Below, in pieces: positions 17,098 to 25,412 of a stretch of 64,000 nucleotides of DNA (positions are counted from its first letter, which is position 1; each line of letters opens with the position of its first letter). The stretch is from Kitasatospora xanthocidica (lineage in GTDB: Bacteria > Actinomycetota > Actinomycetes > Streptomycetales > Streptomycetaceae). Both the position numbers and the translations under genes were made by a program. The stretch is from NCBI RefSeq assembly GCF_014656195.1, contig NZ_BNBY01000020.1:44658-108657 (forward strand). The letters run 5' to 3'. Below the pieces are notes generated by a model. The model was not told the DNA's origin. It worked only from the letters and a program-made list of their open reading frames with translations, and did not search any database.

Positions 17098-17985
17098 CTA
17101 CCGGGGCGGGACGGCCGGCTGCGTCTCGACATCCGGGTGCGGGGCCGACAGTTCGGCCGACTCGCCCTCCAGTTCACCGAAGCGGGAGAGCAGGAAGGTG
17201 CCGCCCACCGCCACCGCGAAGCCCGTCAGCGCGCACCACTCGAACCCGGGGCGCGCGGCATCGCCGAGCGCCACCACCCCGACCAGGGCCGGGCCGAAGG
17301 TCTCGGCCACCGTCCCGGCCGCCGTCGCAGCCGTCACCGTGCCGCGCTGCAGGGCCAACGCGTACGCGAGGTACCCGCCGAGGCCGCCGACCGCCAGGGC
17401 GTAGGCGGCGGGATCCGCCAGCACCGCCACCGGACCGGACGCGTCCAGGACCCGCACCGCGAGACTCGTCACCCCGAACCCCACCCCGGCCAGCAGGCCC
17501 AGCCCGGCGGCCGCCGCGGTGCCCTCCCGGCGGACCAGGACGAGGGTGACCAGCAGCATCACGACGGTGGTCGCGAGCAGCGACCAGTGGAACGCGGCCG
17601 GGGCGTGGTTCCGGCCCTCCTTGCCGGAGCCGAGCGCCAGCACGGTCAGCCCCACGACCACGGCGAGGATCCCCGCGACGTCCGCCCGGTGCAGACGCGC
17701 GCCCAGCAGCCGGACGGCGGCCAGGGCGGTGACGGCGAGACTGGAATTGGTGACGGCCTGCACCAGGAAGAGGGGAAGGGTGCGCAGGGCGACGATGCTC
17801 AGCACGAAGCCCGCGATGTCCAGCAGCGTCCCGGCCAGGAACTGCCAGGACCGCGCCAGCGCGGCCAGCAGCCCCGCCCGCACCCGGTCCGCCCGCGGAG
17901 CCGACCGCGCGCCGCGCGCCTGGAAGACCGCCCCGAAGCCGAAGCAGACGGTCGCGACCAGTGCGGTGGTGAGTCCCAGCAGCAT
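17098..17985 (-). CDS. EamA/DMT-type membrane transporter
   Basis: About 295 residues and about nine or ten membrane helices in two halves, as in the drug/metabolite transporter superfamily. Helices such as LGLTTALVATVCFGFGAVF, VAGILAVVVGLTVLALG and FGPALVGVVALGDAA are clear. The C-terminus is cytoplasmic and acidic. The ATG at 17985 has GGGAG just upstream and begins directly before the first helix. The substrate is unknown; its place next to glycolipid-type genes would fit a small-metabolite or lipid-linked sugar role, which is inference. Confidence 0.82.
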   Translation of the reverse strand: MLLGLTTALVATVCFGFGAVFQARGARSAPRADRVRAGLLAALARSWQFLAGTLLDIAGFVLSIVALRTLPLFLVQAVTNSSLAVTALAAVRLLGARLHRADVAGILAVVVGLTVLALGSGKEGRNHAPAAFHWSLLATTVVMLLVTLVLVRREGTAAAAGLGLLAGVGFGVTSLAVRVLDASGPVAVLADPAAYALAVGGLGGYLAYALALQRGTVTAATAAGTVAETFGPALVGVVALGDAARPGFEWCALTGFAVAVGGTFLLSRFGELEGESAELSAPHPDVETQPAVPPR

Positions 17986-18052
17986 GCGTCTCCCAGCCTC
18001 CCGGGGCAGCATCCGGTCCACCACCAGTTTGGGCCAGGCGTGGCGGGTGCGC

Positions 18053-18281
18053 ACGGATGGGGCGGGAGGGGCCGTGGGGGCGCATGCCGGGCAGGGGCAC
18101 GTGGGTGGGAGGAGCGCGGGCCCCGGCGCAGGGACAAGGGGCGCGCCGGGGGAAACGCGCGCAGGCGGGTGCCACGGATGAGTGGGAGGGGCCGTGGGGG
18201 CGCCCACCGGGCCGGAGGAGAATGGGCCCCGGCGCAGGGGTGAGGGGCGTGCCGGGGAGAAACGCACGCAGGCGGGTGGGG
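18053..18281. repeat. Imperfect tandem duplication, period 121 bp
   Basis: Unit 1 (18053-18173) and unit 2 (18174-18281) share long blocks such as GGGAGGGGCCGTGGGGGCGC, GGGCCCCGGCGCAGGG and GCAGGCGGGTG, with about 12 bp deleted from unit 2 and scattered changes. A third, weaker echo may follow to about 18330. It lies in the 449-bp gap upstream of the transporter gene and has no coding sense that I can support. Confidence 0.75.
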
Positions 18282-18434
18282 GCACGGGTGGGGCGCGCGG
18301 CGCTGCCGGGGGCGGGCGGGTGCGGCTGGGCGCCTGCCGGGGGCGGCCGGCGGGTGTGCGGGGGATCTGCGCGCCCCCGCGGGCCCCTCGCCCCGGGCAG
18401 GCGCGGGGTGAGGGGCGGGGTTCGGGGACGGGCC
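18282..18434. other. G-rich non-coding region
   Basis: The strand is strongly G-rich, with several runs of four or more G, and holds no gene. It separates the transporter promoter side from the beta-lactamase stop. G-quadruplex potential is plausible on the + strand but cannot be judged by eye. Confidence 0.3.
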
Positions 18435-19370
18435 CTATACGAGGGCCTGGGCCAGGAGGGTGGCGGTGCGGGCGATGACGGGTTCGTCCCTCGGGGCGGC
18501 CTCGTCGGGCTTGGTGGTCAGGACGGCGAGGACGACGGGCGCGCCGGCCGGGGTCCAGGCGATGCCGACGTCGTTCGCGGTGCCGTACCGGCCGGAGCCC
18601 GTCTTGTCGGCAAGGGTCCAGTCAGCCGGGAGGCCCTTGCGGAAGCGCTCCTTGCTGGTCGTGTTGCCGCGCAGCCAGCCGGTGATCTGCTCGCGCTTGG
18701 CGGGCGGGAGGGCGTGGCCGAGCACGAGTCGGCGGTAGGTGCGGGCGATGGCCTGGGGCGTTGTGGTGTCGGTGGTCCGCTCCGGTTCGGCCGTGTTGAG
18801 TTCGGGCTCCCAGCGGTCCAGACGGGTGACGCCGTCGCCGATCGAGCGGCAGAAGCCGGTGACGGCCGTCGGTCCGCCCAGCTCGCGGAGCAGCAGGTTG
18901 CCGGCCGTGTTGTCGCTGTGGTCGATGGCCGCCTGACAGAGTTCGGCGACGGTCATGCCGTTCGCGAGGTTGCGGTCCTCGCGCGTGACCAGCGAGCTCT
19001 CGCGGCCACCGGACCGCGTGATGTCGGCCTCGGTGTAGTGGATCCGCCGGGCGAGGAACTCGCCGTCGTGGTCGAGATCGCGCAGGACGGCGGCGACGGC
19101 GACGGTCTTGAAGACCGAGCACATCGGGAACGGTTCGTCCGCGCGGTAGCGGACCGTGCGGCCGGTCGACAGGTTCCGGGCGAACACGCCGAGGCGTACT
19201 CCGTGCTCCTGTTCCAGGGCGGCGAGCAGGCGACGGGTGTCGGGGCCGGTCGCCGCGTGTGCCGATCCGCCGGTGAGGGCGGTGACGCCGGTGGCGGCGA
19301 CGGCCGCTCCGAGGCCGAGGCCCAGGACGGCGCGGCGGCTGTGGCGGGCTGCCGAAGGTTGCGTGTGCAT
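18435..19370 (-). CDS. Class A beta-lactamase, Tat-exported
   Basis: About 311 residues. The N-terminus has a twin-arginine signal (SRRAVLGLG, then a hydrophobic stretch ending at SAHA). Catalytic motifs are complete: CSVFKT (the SxxK serine), HSDNTAGN (SDN loop), RWEPELN (omega-loop Glu) and DKTGSG (KTG). The mature enzyme hydrolyses beta-lactams outside the cell. ATG 19370 is chosen: GAGGGGG lies just upstream and the Tat motif follows at once. Streptomycetes commonly carry such an enzyme; nothing here ties it to the biosynthetic cluster. No BlaI/BlaR pair is adjacent. Confidence 0.93.
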   Translation of the reverse strand: MHTQPSAARHSRRAVLGLGLGAAVAATGVTALTGGSAHAATGPDTRRLLAALEQEHGVRLGVFARNLSTGRTVRYRADEPFPMCSVFKTVAVAAVLRDLDHDGEFLARRIHYTEADITRSGGRESSLVTREDRNLANGMTVAELCQAAIDHSDNTAGNLLLRELGGPTAVTGFCRSIGDGVTRLDRWEPELNTAEPERTTDTTTPQAIARTYRRLVLGHALPPAKREQITGWLRGNTTSKERFRKGLPADWTLADKTGSGRYGTANDVGIAWTPAGAPVVLAVLTTKPDEAAPRDEPVIARTATLLAQALV

Positions 19371-19484
19371 GATCCCCCTCTGGACGAATGTCGCGGCACG
19401 AGCCGCTTCCTGTGTCACAGGACGCAACCGGCGTACCGATGGTTCGTCAACCATGCGAATCGGAGGGGAGACGGGCAAGCCGGG

Positions 19485-20288
19485 TCAGGGCCGGATGGCC
19501 ACCGCCGCGTAGGCCGAGGCCTCCGGGGCGGAGACGACGGGCTGGTCGGCCGACGGGCGCCACTCGGTGGTGGGGACGACGCCCGGGGCGAGGAAGGTCC
19601 AGCCGTCGAAGAAGCGGGCGAAGGCGGACCGGTCGCGGGCCTGGACGGCGGTGCCGGCGGATTCGTAGATACGGACCAGGTTGGCGACGTCCTCGGGCGC
19701 GAAGTCGGGGGTGACGTGGCTCATCACCAGGGCGCTGCCGGGGGCGAGGACGGACTTGAGGTGCTCGACGAGCTCGTACGCGCCGCGGGCGTCGGGCACG
19801 AAGTGCAGCAGGGCGTTGAGGGAGAGCGCGACGGGCCGGTCGAAGTCGATGGTGTCACGCAGCCCGGGGGCGGCGAGCAGCCGGGCGACGTCGGTGACGT
19901 CGGCCTCGACGTAGGCGGTGCGGCCCTCCGGGGTGCCGGTGAGCAGGGCCTGGGCGTGCGAGAGCACGATCGGGTCGTTGTCGGCGTAGACGACGCGGGC
20001 GGCCGGCCGGACGCTCTGGGCGATCTCGTGGAGGTTGGGCGAGGTGGGGATGCCGGTGCCGATGTCGAGGAACTGGTCGAGGCCGGCCTCGGCGAGGGCG
20101 CGGGTGGAGCGGTGCATGAAGGAGCGGTTGGCGCGGGCGCCGGTGCGCAGCCAGGGGGCGACGGCGAGGGCGTGGCCGGCGGCTTCGCGGTCGGCGGCGA
20201 AGTTGGTGAAGCCGCCGAGGAAGTAGTCGTACATCCGCGCCGAGTGCGGCACGTTGAGCCGCAGGTCCACCCCGTCGTACTGCCCCAT
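19485..20288 (-). CDS. SAM-dependent methyltransferase-like protein (DUF574)
   Basis: 267 residues. The start contains HSARMYDYFLGGFTNFAADREAA, the signature of the DUF574/PF04672 family that is hugely expanded in Streptomyces. The SAM site is FLDIGTGIPT followed by VVYADNDPIVL and ALSLNALLHFVPD. Substrates are unknown for most members. The ATG has a GGGGAA ribosome site. It is divergent from the sigma-factor gene across about 230 bp, which should hold both promoters. Confidence 0.9.
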   Translation of the reverse strand: MGQYDGVDLRLNVPHSARMYDYFLGGFTNFAADREAAGHALAVAPWLRTGARANRSFMHRSTRALAEAGLDQFLDIGTGIPTSPNLHEIAQSVRPAARVVYADNDPIVLSHAQALLTGTPEGRTAYVEADVTDVARLLAAPGLRDTIDFDRPVALSLNALLHFVPDARGAYELVEHLKSVLAPGSALVMSHVTPDFAPEDVANLVRIYESAGTAVQARDRSAFARFFDGWTFLAPGVVPTTEWRPSADQPVVSAPEASAYAAVAIRP

Positions 20289-20515
20289 CGCGTTCCCCCT
20301 CGGTACATCGCTCGCAACCGATCGAATTGTTGCCCACGGTATCCGGGAGTCAATCGCGCGGGGACCGATTCAACCAGCCGCTAGATCGCATGAGATGACA
20401 ATCTGTATTCGCTTTGCAGCCTGGAGTGACAGGCCTGGTGGAATGAGGATGGGCACGGACAGCCCGACCCTCGGGTGGCCCGGTGAGCAGCCGACGGCCA
20501 CGGAAAGCAGGCTCG

Positions 20516-21148
20516 ATGACGATCGACAGGGGTGCCTCCGCGCGCGGGTACCGGGGCGGGACGGCAGTGGACTGCGGCGGCGGGACGGGACCGGACCGGG
20601 CGGTCGGCGCGGACCTCGGCCTGCGGCTGGACCTCACCTACGCCGCCTTCTGCGAGACGCATGAACCCGCTTGGCACGCCCTCGCGTTGACCAGGATAGG
20701 CAGCCAGGCCGACGCCGCCCTGGTGGTCGAGGCGGTGAAGGCCGACCTGGCCCGCTGCTGGCCGCAGGTGCTGCGCTTCGAGGAACCGGCCGCGTACGCC
20801 TGGCGGCTGGCCACCCGGCACGTCTCCGACTGGGTCGACGCCGAGGAGCCGGTGGAGGTCGAGGCGGTCACCTTCGCGGCGGTGATCGGCGCCTTCAAGC
20901 AGGTGGCGAACGGCCTGCTGCACAGCGAGGCGGACGAGGTGCGGCTGTACGCGGCGATCCTCGAACTGCCGGACCGGCAGCGGGACGTGGTGATCCTGCG
21001 GTACCTGCTGGGCCTGCACGTCAAGGTGATCGCCGCGTACCTGGGACGGCCGGTGGCGACGGTGCACTCCAATCTGCGGCACGCCCGCGAACGGCTGGCG
21101 CGCCGGCTCGGGGTCGGCGAACTCCCGGACCGGGGCGGTGAACTGTGA
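20516..21148 (+). CDS. Sigma-70-like factor with atypical region 2
   Basis: About 210 residues. The C-terminal part is a sigma region 4: LPDRQRDVVILRYLLGLHVKVIAAYLGRPVATVHSNLRHARERLARRL, a clear helix-turn-helix. The N-terminal half only loosely resembles region 2 (YAAFCETHEPAWHALALTRIGSQADAALVVEAVK, then CWPQVLRFEEPAAYAWRLATRHV). It probably directs RNA polymerase to a small regulon. An in-frame GTG at 20483 would add 11 residues. The stop overlaps the next gene by 4 bp (GTGA), so the partner is co-translated. Confidence 0.72.
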   Translation: MTIDRGASARGYRGGTAVDCGGGTGPDRAVGADLGLRLDLTYAAFCETHEPAWHALALTRIGSQADAALVVEAVKADLARCWPQVLRFEEPAAYAWRLATRHVSDWVDAEEPVEVEAVTFAAVIGAFKQVANGLLHSEADEVRLYAAILELPDRQRDVVILRYLLGLHVKVIAAYLGRPVATVHSNLRHARERLARRLGVGELPDRGGEL

Positions 21149-21873
21149 CGGACGGACGGGTGGCCGGCCCGCCACCCGGGGCGTGGACGGCGAGCGGGGG
21201 GCGCGCGGTCGTCCACGTGCCCCGGCCCGAACGCGCCCACGCCGACCGGATCGCGGCGGTGCGCCAGGCCCGGCTGACGGCGGCGCCCACCCATCTGCCG
21301 TCGGAGTACGAGCAGGCCTCCTTCGAACTGGGCCTGGTGGTGGCCCTGGTCCTGGGGGCGCCGGACGCCTCCCGAGGGCTCGACCTGCTGGTGAACGCGT
21401 GCCGGATCCAGCCGGAGGGGGCGGAGGTGTTCGGCGCGCTGCTGTACGCCACCGGGAAGGAGGAGGGGGCCGAGTTCTGGTGGCGTTTCGCGGCCGGTTC
21501 GGGCAGCGGGACGGCCGCCTATTGTCTGCACCTGCACCACCTGATGCTCGGCGAGACCGATGACGCGGACTACTGGCGGGCCTGGTCGGACCAGCTGTCC
21601 ACGGCCGAACGGCAGCCCGGGCCACGGACGTTGACGATGAGCAGACCGCTGCTCCCGGAGGACGTCCGGCGCGACATCCTCTCCCGCGTGCACCGGGGCC
21701 TGGCCCCGCAGCTGCCGCCCGCACTGGTCGCGGTGATCGACCGGCTGCCGTTGCAGGGCGACGAGGCCGAGGAGGTCCCGAGCCCGTGGGGGCTCACCTC
21801 GGGGGCGACCTCCGCGTGCTCCTGGGACCTCGCGTGGGGGCTCACCGACGACGGGGAGGACTCGTCGGGGTGA
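21145..21873 (+). CDS. Hypothetical partner of the sigma-70-like factor
   Basis: 242 residues. The central part is helical with TPR-like spacing (YEQASFELGLVVALVLGAPDASRGLDLLVNACRIQPEGAEVFGALLYATGKEEGAEFWWRFAAG). No signal peptide or membrane helix is visible, so it is not a classical membrane anti-sigma factor. GTG start overlaps the sigma gene stop, so equimolar production is likely. A role as anti-sigma factor or co-regulator is possible. Its C-terminus repeats SPWGLTSG and DLAWGLTD. Confidence 0.65.
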   Translation: MTDGRVAGPPPGAWTASGGRAVVHVPRPERAHADRIAAVRQARLTAAPTHLPSEYEQASFELGLVVALVLGAPDASRGLDLLVNACRIQPEGAEVFGALLYATGKEEGAEFWWRFAAGSGSGTAAYCLHLHHLMLGETDDADYWRAWSDQLSTAERQPGPRTLTMSRPLLPEDVRRDILSRVHRGLAPQLPPALVAVIDRLPLQGDEAEEVPSPWGLTSGATSACSWDLAWGLTDDGEDSSG

Positions 21874-21950
21874 GCGGCCCGCGGCCGCCCACGGTCATCC
21901 CTTCAGGTGAGCCGGGTGCGCCGGGCGGGACGACGGCGCGCAGCTGGACC

Positions 21951-21974
21951 GCGGCGCCGGACGGGCCGCGCCGC
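21951..21974. terminator. Possible terminator between convergent genes
   Basis: GCGGCGC pairs with GCGCCGC across a 10-nt loop. It lies between the sigma-partner gene (+) and the condensation-domain gene (-), where a shared terminator would be expected. Confidence 0.35.
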
Positions 21975-21988
21975 AGGTGGCCGCCACC

Positions 21989-23755
21989 TCAGGTCCGCCC
22001 GGTGAGCGCGGACAGCCGGGCCGTGATCTCCGGGTCACGCCCGTCCCCGGCCTCCACCTCCTCGCCGTCCGGGGCCGTGCGCCGGACGACGTAGCGGTGC
22101 GGGGCCATAGCGGTGTCCCGGCCGGGCAGCGCGGCGACGACGGCGCGGTGGGCGGCGGCCGGGTCCAGCCCGGGGTCGGCGGTGGTGACCTCGGCGACCA
22201 ACTCCCCGCCGGTGCAGGTGAGTCGGTGCTCCCCCAGGGCGGCGTGCAGCAGGTCGCGGACCGCCGCCAGGTCGATCCAGGAGCCGTCGATCAGCCGCCA
22301 CTCGCCCTCGCGGCCGTCGCCCGGCGCACCGAGCACCGCGGGCAGGTCGGCGAGCAGCACCGGCCCTTCGGCGGCGGCCGCGAGCAGGGCGAGCAGGGCC
22401 CGGGTGAAGTTCTCGGCCTCCTCGGGGTCGAGCACCTGGGGGCAGGCGACCAGGACGAAGTCCAGGCTGCCGGTGATCCGCAGGATGGCGAACATCAGCC
22501 GCACCGGCAGCGGCGGGCCGGGCAGCGGGGTCAGTTCGGGGTCGGCGGTCGCGGCCGGCTGGGCGTCGGCGACGGCGGCCGGGACGGTGAGGCTCAGGTC
22601 GTTGACGACCACCTGCCGGGCGAACCGGGAGCCGCGCTGGTGCGCGACGTCCTCGACCAGCCGCCAGACCTTCTCGGCATCCAGAATGCTGTGCCAATAG
22701 GCTTTCAGCGAAGCCGACTTGGCGCGGCCGATCAGCTGGTCGAGGTCGGCCGCGTCGGTGTCCAGCAGGATCAGCGCGTCCTGCGCGAGGGTGCCGACGT
22801 GGTCGACGAGGTCGGCCTGGTGGCGGTTGGCGGAGAGCGCGGACATCACCAGTGGGCCCCGGCGCCCGGCCCGGTGGGCGACCAGCGCGGCATAGGCGGC
22901 GAGCAGGACGACGGACGGGCTGGCGCCGACCCGGCGGCAGACCGCGGCGAGGTGGTCGGCGCCAATGCGGGAGCGCACCATCAGCGCGCTGTGGTCGCGC
23001 GGTGGGCCGGTGATCCGCGAGTCGGCGAAGACGGTCTGCGGGCCCGTACCCAGGACCCGGGCCCAGTGCCGCAGACCGGCCGCCGCCTTGCGGCGGCCGT
23101 GGTCGCTCTGCTCGGCGGCCGCGAGCCGCAGCGGGGTCGGGGCGGTGACCGGGGGCAGTTCCCGGCCGGCGGCGAGGGCGTGCCAGTCCTGGATCAGCAC
23201 GGCGGTGGCGGCGCCGTCGGCGCCCGCGTGGCAGACCACGGCGATCAGCCGCAGCAGCCGTTCGCCCCGGGCGAGCAGGGTGAAGCGGACCCGCGGCGCC
23301 GCCGTCAGGTCCAACGCGACGGCGACGTCGGCACGGCCCGACTCCAGGGCCATCGTGTCCAGTTGACCGTCGTCGCGGTCGCCGGCCTCGATCACCGTCA
23401 CCGTGAAGCGCCCGCTCGGGTGCACCACTTGACGCTCGGGGAAGCCGTCCGGGCCGGGGCCGGCCGGGAAGGAGGTCCGCAGCGACTCGTGCCGCTCGAC
23501 CAGCAGCCGTAGGGCGACCAGCGCGGCCGGGACGGAGGTGCCGGCCGGGACCGGCCAGACGGAGTCCTTGTTGATCTGCTCCGGGGGGCTGGTCCGGATG
23601 CAGCGGATCATGTTGTCCTGGCCGCGGGTGAGCGGGCCGGTGCCGCTGCTCGCCGCGGCGAACCGGACGCCGACACGTCGGTCGGCCGGTCGCGCGTCGT
23701 GCGGGGTCTGCGCGCGAGGAGCCGCCTCGCGGGGGATCAGGTCGTGCGGAGTCAC
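21989..23755 (-). CDS. Stand-alone NRPS-type condensation-domain protein
   Basis: 588 residues. The sequence has the chloramphenicol-acetyltransferase-like C-domain fold: LRLLVERHESLRTSF near residue 85, and the active-site motif as C-H-A-G-A-D-G at 175-181, in which the second, catalytic His and the Asp-Gly of HHxxxDG are kept but the first His is Cys. VMSALSANRH and LAQDALILLDT correspond to later C-domain motifs. It has no fused carrier or adenylation domain, and a C-terminal extension of about 130 residues is unrecognised. It should join an acyl carrier-bound donor to an amine or hydroxyl acceptor. It is last in a leftward operon of cluster genes. Starts at GTG 23755. Confidence 0.82.
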   Translation of the reverse strand: MTPHDLIPREAAPRAQTPHDARPADRRVGVRFAAASSGTGPLTRGQDNMIRCIRTSPPEQINKDSVWPVPAGTSVPAALVALRLLVERHESLRTSFPAGPGPDGFPERQVVHPSGRFTVTVIEAGDRDDGQLDTMALESGRADVAVALDLTAAPRVRFTLLARGERLLRLIAVVCHAGADGAATAVLIQDWHALAAGRELPPVTAPTPLRLAAAEQSDHGRRKAAAGLRHWARVLGTGPQTVFADSRITGPPRDHSALMVRSRIGADHLAAVCRRVGASPSVVLLAAYAALVAHRAGRRGPLVMSALSANRHQADLVDHVGTLAQDALILLDTDAADLDQLIGRAKSASLKAYWHSILDAEKVWRLVEDVAHQRGSRFARQVVVNDLSLTVPAAVADAQPAATADPELTPLPGPPLPVRLMFAILRITGSLDFVLVACPQVLDPEEAENFTRALLALLAAAAEGPVLLADLPAVLGAPGDGREGEWRLIDGSWIDLAAVRDLLHAALGEHRLTCTGGELVAEVTTADPGLDPAAAHRAVVAALPGRDTAMAPHRYVVRRTAPDGEEVEAGDGRDPEITARLSALTGRT

Positions 23756-23831
23756 GTCGTACGCGCCTTTCGGCTCGCCGGGAAAGGCTCAGCGGGGGTG
23801 TGACCGGGACGCTACCAGCGGGATCGCGGGG

Positions 23832-23843
23832 TGGTCCAGACCA
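23832..23843. promoter_or_regulatory. DasR-like operator (dre-like) upstream of the condensation gene
   Basis: TGGTCCAGACCA matches the palindromic core TGGTCTAGACCA known for DasR sites in 11 of 12 positions. It lies about 80 bp upstream of the condensation-domain start. DasR is a GntR-family repressor sensing GlcN-6-P in streptomycetes. Binding here is inferred from the sequence only. Confidence 0.42.
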
Positions 23844-23867
23844 AAGAGCGCCATCTTCGACACATCG

Positions 23868-24545
23868 TCAATTGCACTGCCAGACATGGGAGTTGACATG
23901 TAACGGCGATTCGCCGAGGGTGGCCACGGCAGCCCGGAACGGCCCGGGCACCGGCACGTCGCAGAGCCGGGCCGGCCCGCCGCCGAGCGCACCCGGATCG
24001 GCCACCGGCACCGGGGACGGACCGGCCACGGACACGCCGAAGGACTGCGTCAGCCGTCCGCCGTACGCCTTCACCAAGGCCTCGCGGCGGCACCACAGCG
24101 CGGTGAAGCGGGCCGCCCGCTCGGCCGGGGCGGCGGGCTCGGCAACGGAGCGCGCCTCCTCGAACGGGAACCAGCGGGCGGCCATCCGCTCGGCCGTCCC
24201 GGCGCCGTGCAGCCGCTCCACGTCGACGCCGACCGCCCGCCCCTCGGCGAGGGCCAGCACCCCGAACGTGCCCGAGGCCGACCAGCTCACCCGCAGGCCG
24301 CCGGCGTCCTCGGCCTCGGGCTTCCCGTTCGGCCCGCGCCGCCAGACGACCTCCCCCGGAGGCCGCCCCAGCCGGGCGCCGACCAGCTGCCGGACGGCGC
24401 CGTGCACCACGGTGAAGCAACGGCGCAGCTCGGGGGACGCGCCGGTCGCCCGGGCACGCTCCTCGGCGTCGAGCAGCCGCCACAGGCCGTCGGCGACGGC
24501 CGCGGGCCGGTCCGCGTCGATGAGCCAGAACTCGACCCCGGTCAC
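23868..24545 (-). CDS. Sfp-type 4'-phosphopantetheinyl transferase
   Basis: About 225 residues. The family motifs are present: VGVDVERL (Mg2+/CoA Asp and Glu) and WCRREALVKAYGGRL (the WxxKEAxxK motif, with Arg for the first Lys). FTVVHGAVRQLVGARLG and WRRGPNGKPE are the usual upstream motifs. It converts apo carrier proteins of the cluster to holo form by transferring phosphopantetheine from CoA. The GTG start overlaps the stop of the ketosynthase-like gene (GTGA). A leucine codon near the 3' end (23901-23903 on the + strand, in SPLHVN) is TTA, the rare bldA-dependent codon, which would tie translation to development. Confidence 0.9.
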   Translation of the reverse strand: MTGVEFWLIDADRPAAVADGLWRLLDAEERARATGASPELRRCFTVVHGAVRQLVGARLGRPPGEVVWRRGPNGKPEAEDAGGLRVSWSASGTFGVLALAEGRAVGVDVERLHGAGTAERMAARWFPFEEARSVAEPAAPAERAARFTALWCRREALVKAYGGRLTQSFGVSVAGPSPVPVADPGALGGGPARLCDVPVPGPFRAAVATLGESPLHVNSHVWQCN

Positions 24546-25408
24546 GGAAGCGTCAGCGTGCTGAGGACCCCGAGCCGCCGGTCGTACCCGGCGAGCAGGA
24601 CGGGCCGCCCCTCCGCCCGCCAGCGCGGCAGGCACTCGGCCAGCGTCGCCCACAGGCCGGTGAACGGCTGGGCCGGTGGCCGCCGCCCGGCGAGGCCGTC
24701 ATCCGGCACGGCCTCCGCGCCGGGGCCGTCAACCGACACGACCTCCGCGGCGAGCCCGTCGTCCGACACGACCTCCGCGCCCGGGCCCAGCGCCGCGGCC
24801 TCGGCCCGAACGGCCTCCTCCGGTGCGGGGGCGCCGGTGCGCTGGCGGACGGTCAGGCCGGCGCCGGGGGCCTCCTCGCAGACCAGCACCACGACCGCGT
24901 GCCGCTCCGGCAGCGCGACCGGCGCCGACGGCACGTAGTGCAGTGCGGTCTGCTCGGCGAGCACCACCACGGCCCGGCGGCAGGCACCGGTGCGGTGGTG
25001 GTCGGCGGCCAGCCGCAGGGCGGTGAACGCCGCGGCGGTGCCCTGGTCGCAGACCGCGAAGGCCAGCGGGGTGCCCGGGACGGACCGGCTGAGCGCGAGC
25101 GAGGACGGCGCGCCCGGGCGGACGTCCGGGGTGTCGAAGGCGAGGATCAGCAGGTCCACCGGCTCGTCCTCGGCGAGCGCCTCGCCCAGCAGTCCGGCGG
25201 CCAGCTCCTCGTAGGAGTGGCCGACGCCCTCGCTCAGCAGGTCCTCGCGCAGCGGCAGGCCGTGCGGGCGGACCAGGTCGGAGACGAAGACCCTCAGGTC
25301 CGGGTCGAGCGAGGTCTCCGAGCGGCCGTCGAAGCGGCGGGCGAGCGCCCGGGTGATCCGCAGGCCGGAGGGGCCGGGCGCCGCCCGGTCGGTCGTCCCG
25401 GGGGCCAC
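24542..25408 (-). CDS. Half-length thiolase-fold/ketosynthase-like protein
   Basis: About 288 residues. The first 180 look like the N-terminal half of a KAS III/thiolase fold: DLLILAFDTPDVRPG, then AFAVCDQGTAAAFTALRLA with Cys120 in the nucleophile position, and RAVVVLAEQTALHY. The second half, which would carry the catalytic His and Asn/His, is missing and replaced by acidic imperfect repeats (DDGLAAEVVSVDGPGAEAV) and a short C-terminal domain. It may be a non-catalytic partner of the adjacent KAS III or a chain-transfer protein. GTG 25408 follows the ACP stop by 4 bp; the stop overlaps the PPTase start. Confidence 0.6.
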   Translation of the reverse strand: MAPGTTDRAAPGPSGLRITRALARRFDGRSETSLDPDLRVFVSDLVRPHGLPLREDLLSEGVGHSYEELAAGLLGEALAEDEPVDLLILAFDTPDVRPGAPSSLALSRSVPGTPLAFAVCDQGTAAAFTALRLAADHHRTGACRRAVVVLAEQTALHYVPSAPVALPERHAVVVLVCEEAPGAGLTVRQRTGAPAPEEAVRAEAAALGPGAEVVSDDGLAAEVVSVDGPGAEAVPDDGLAGRRPPAQPFTGLWATLAECLPRWRAEGRPVLLAGYDRRLGVLSTLTLP

Positions 25409-25412
25409 CCGG

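Noticed and set aside
18435..19370. Beta-lactamase as self-resistance gene of the cluster
   Set aside because: It is separated from the cluster by unrelated genes, and such enzymes are common in streptomycetes; nothing suggests a beta-lactam product.
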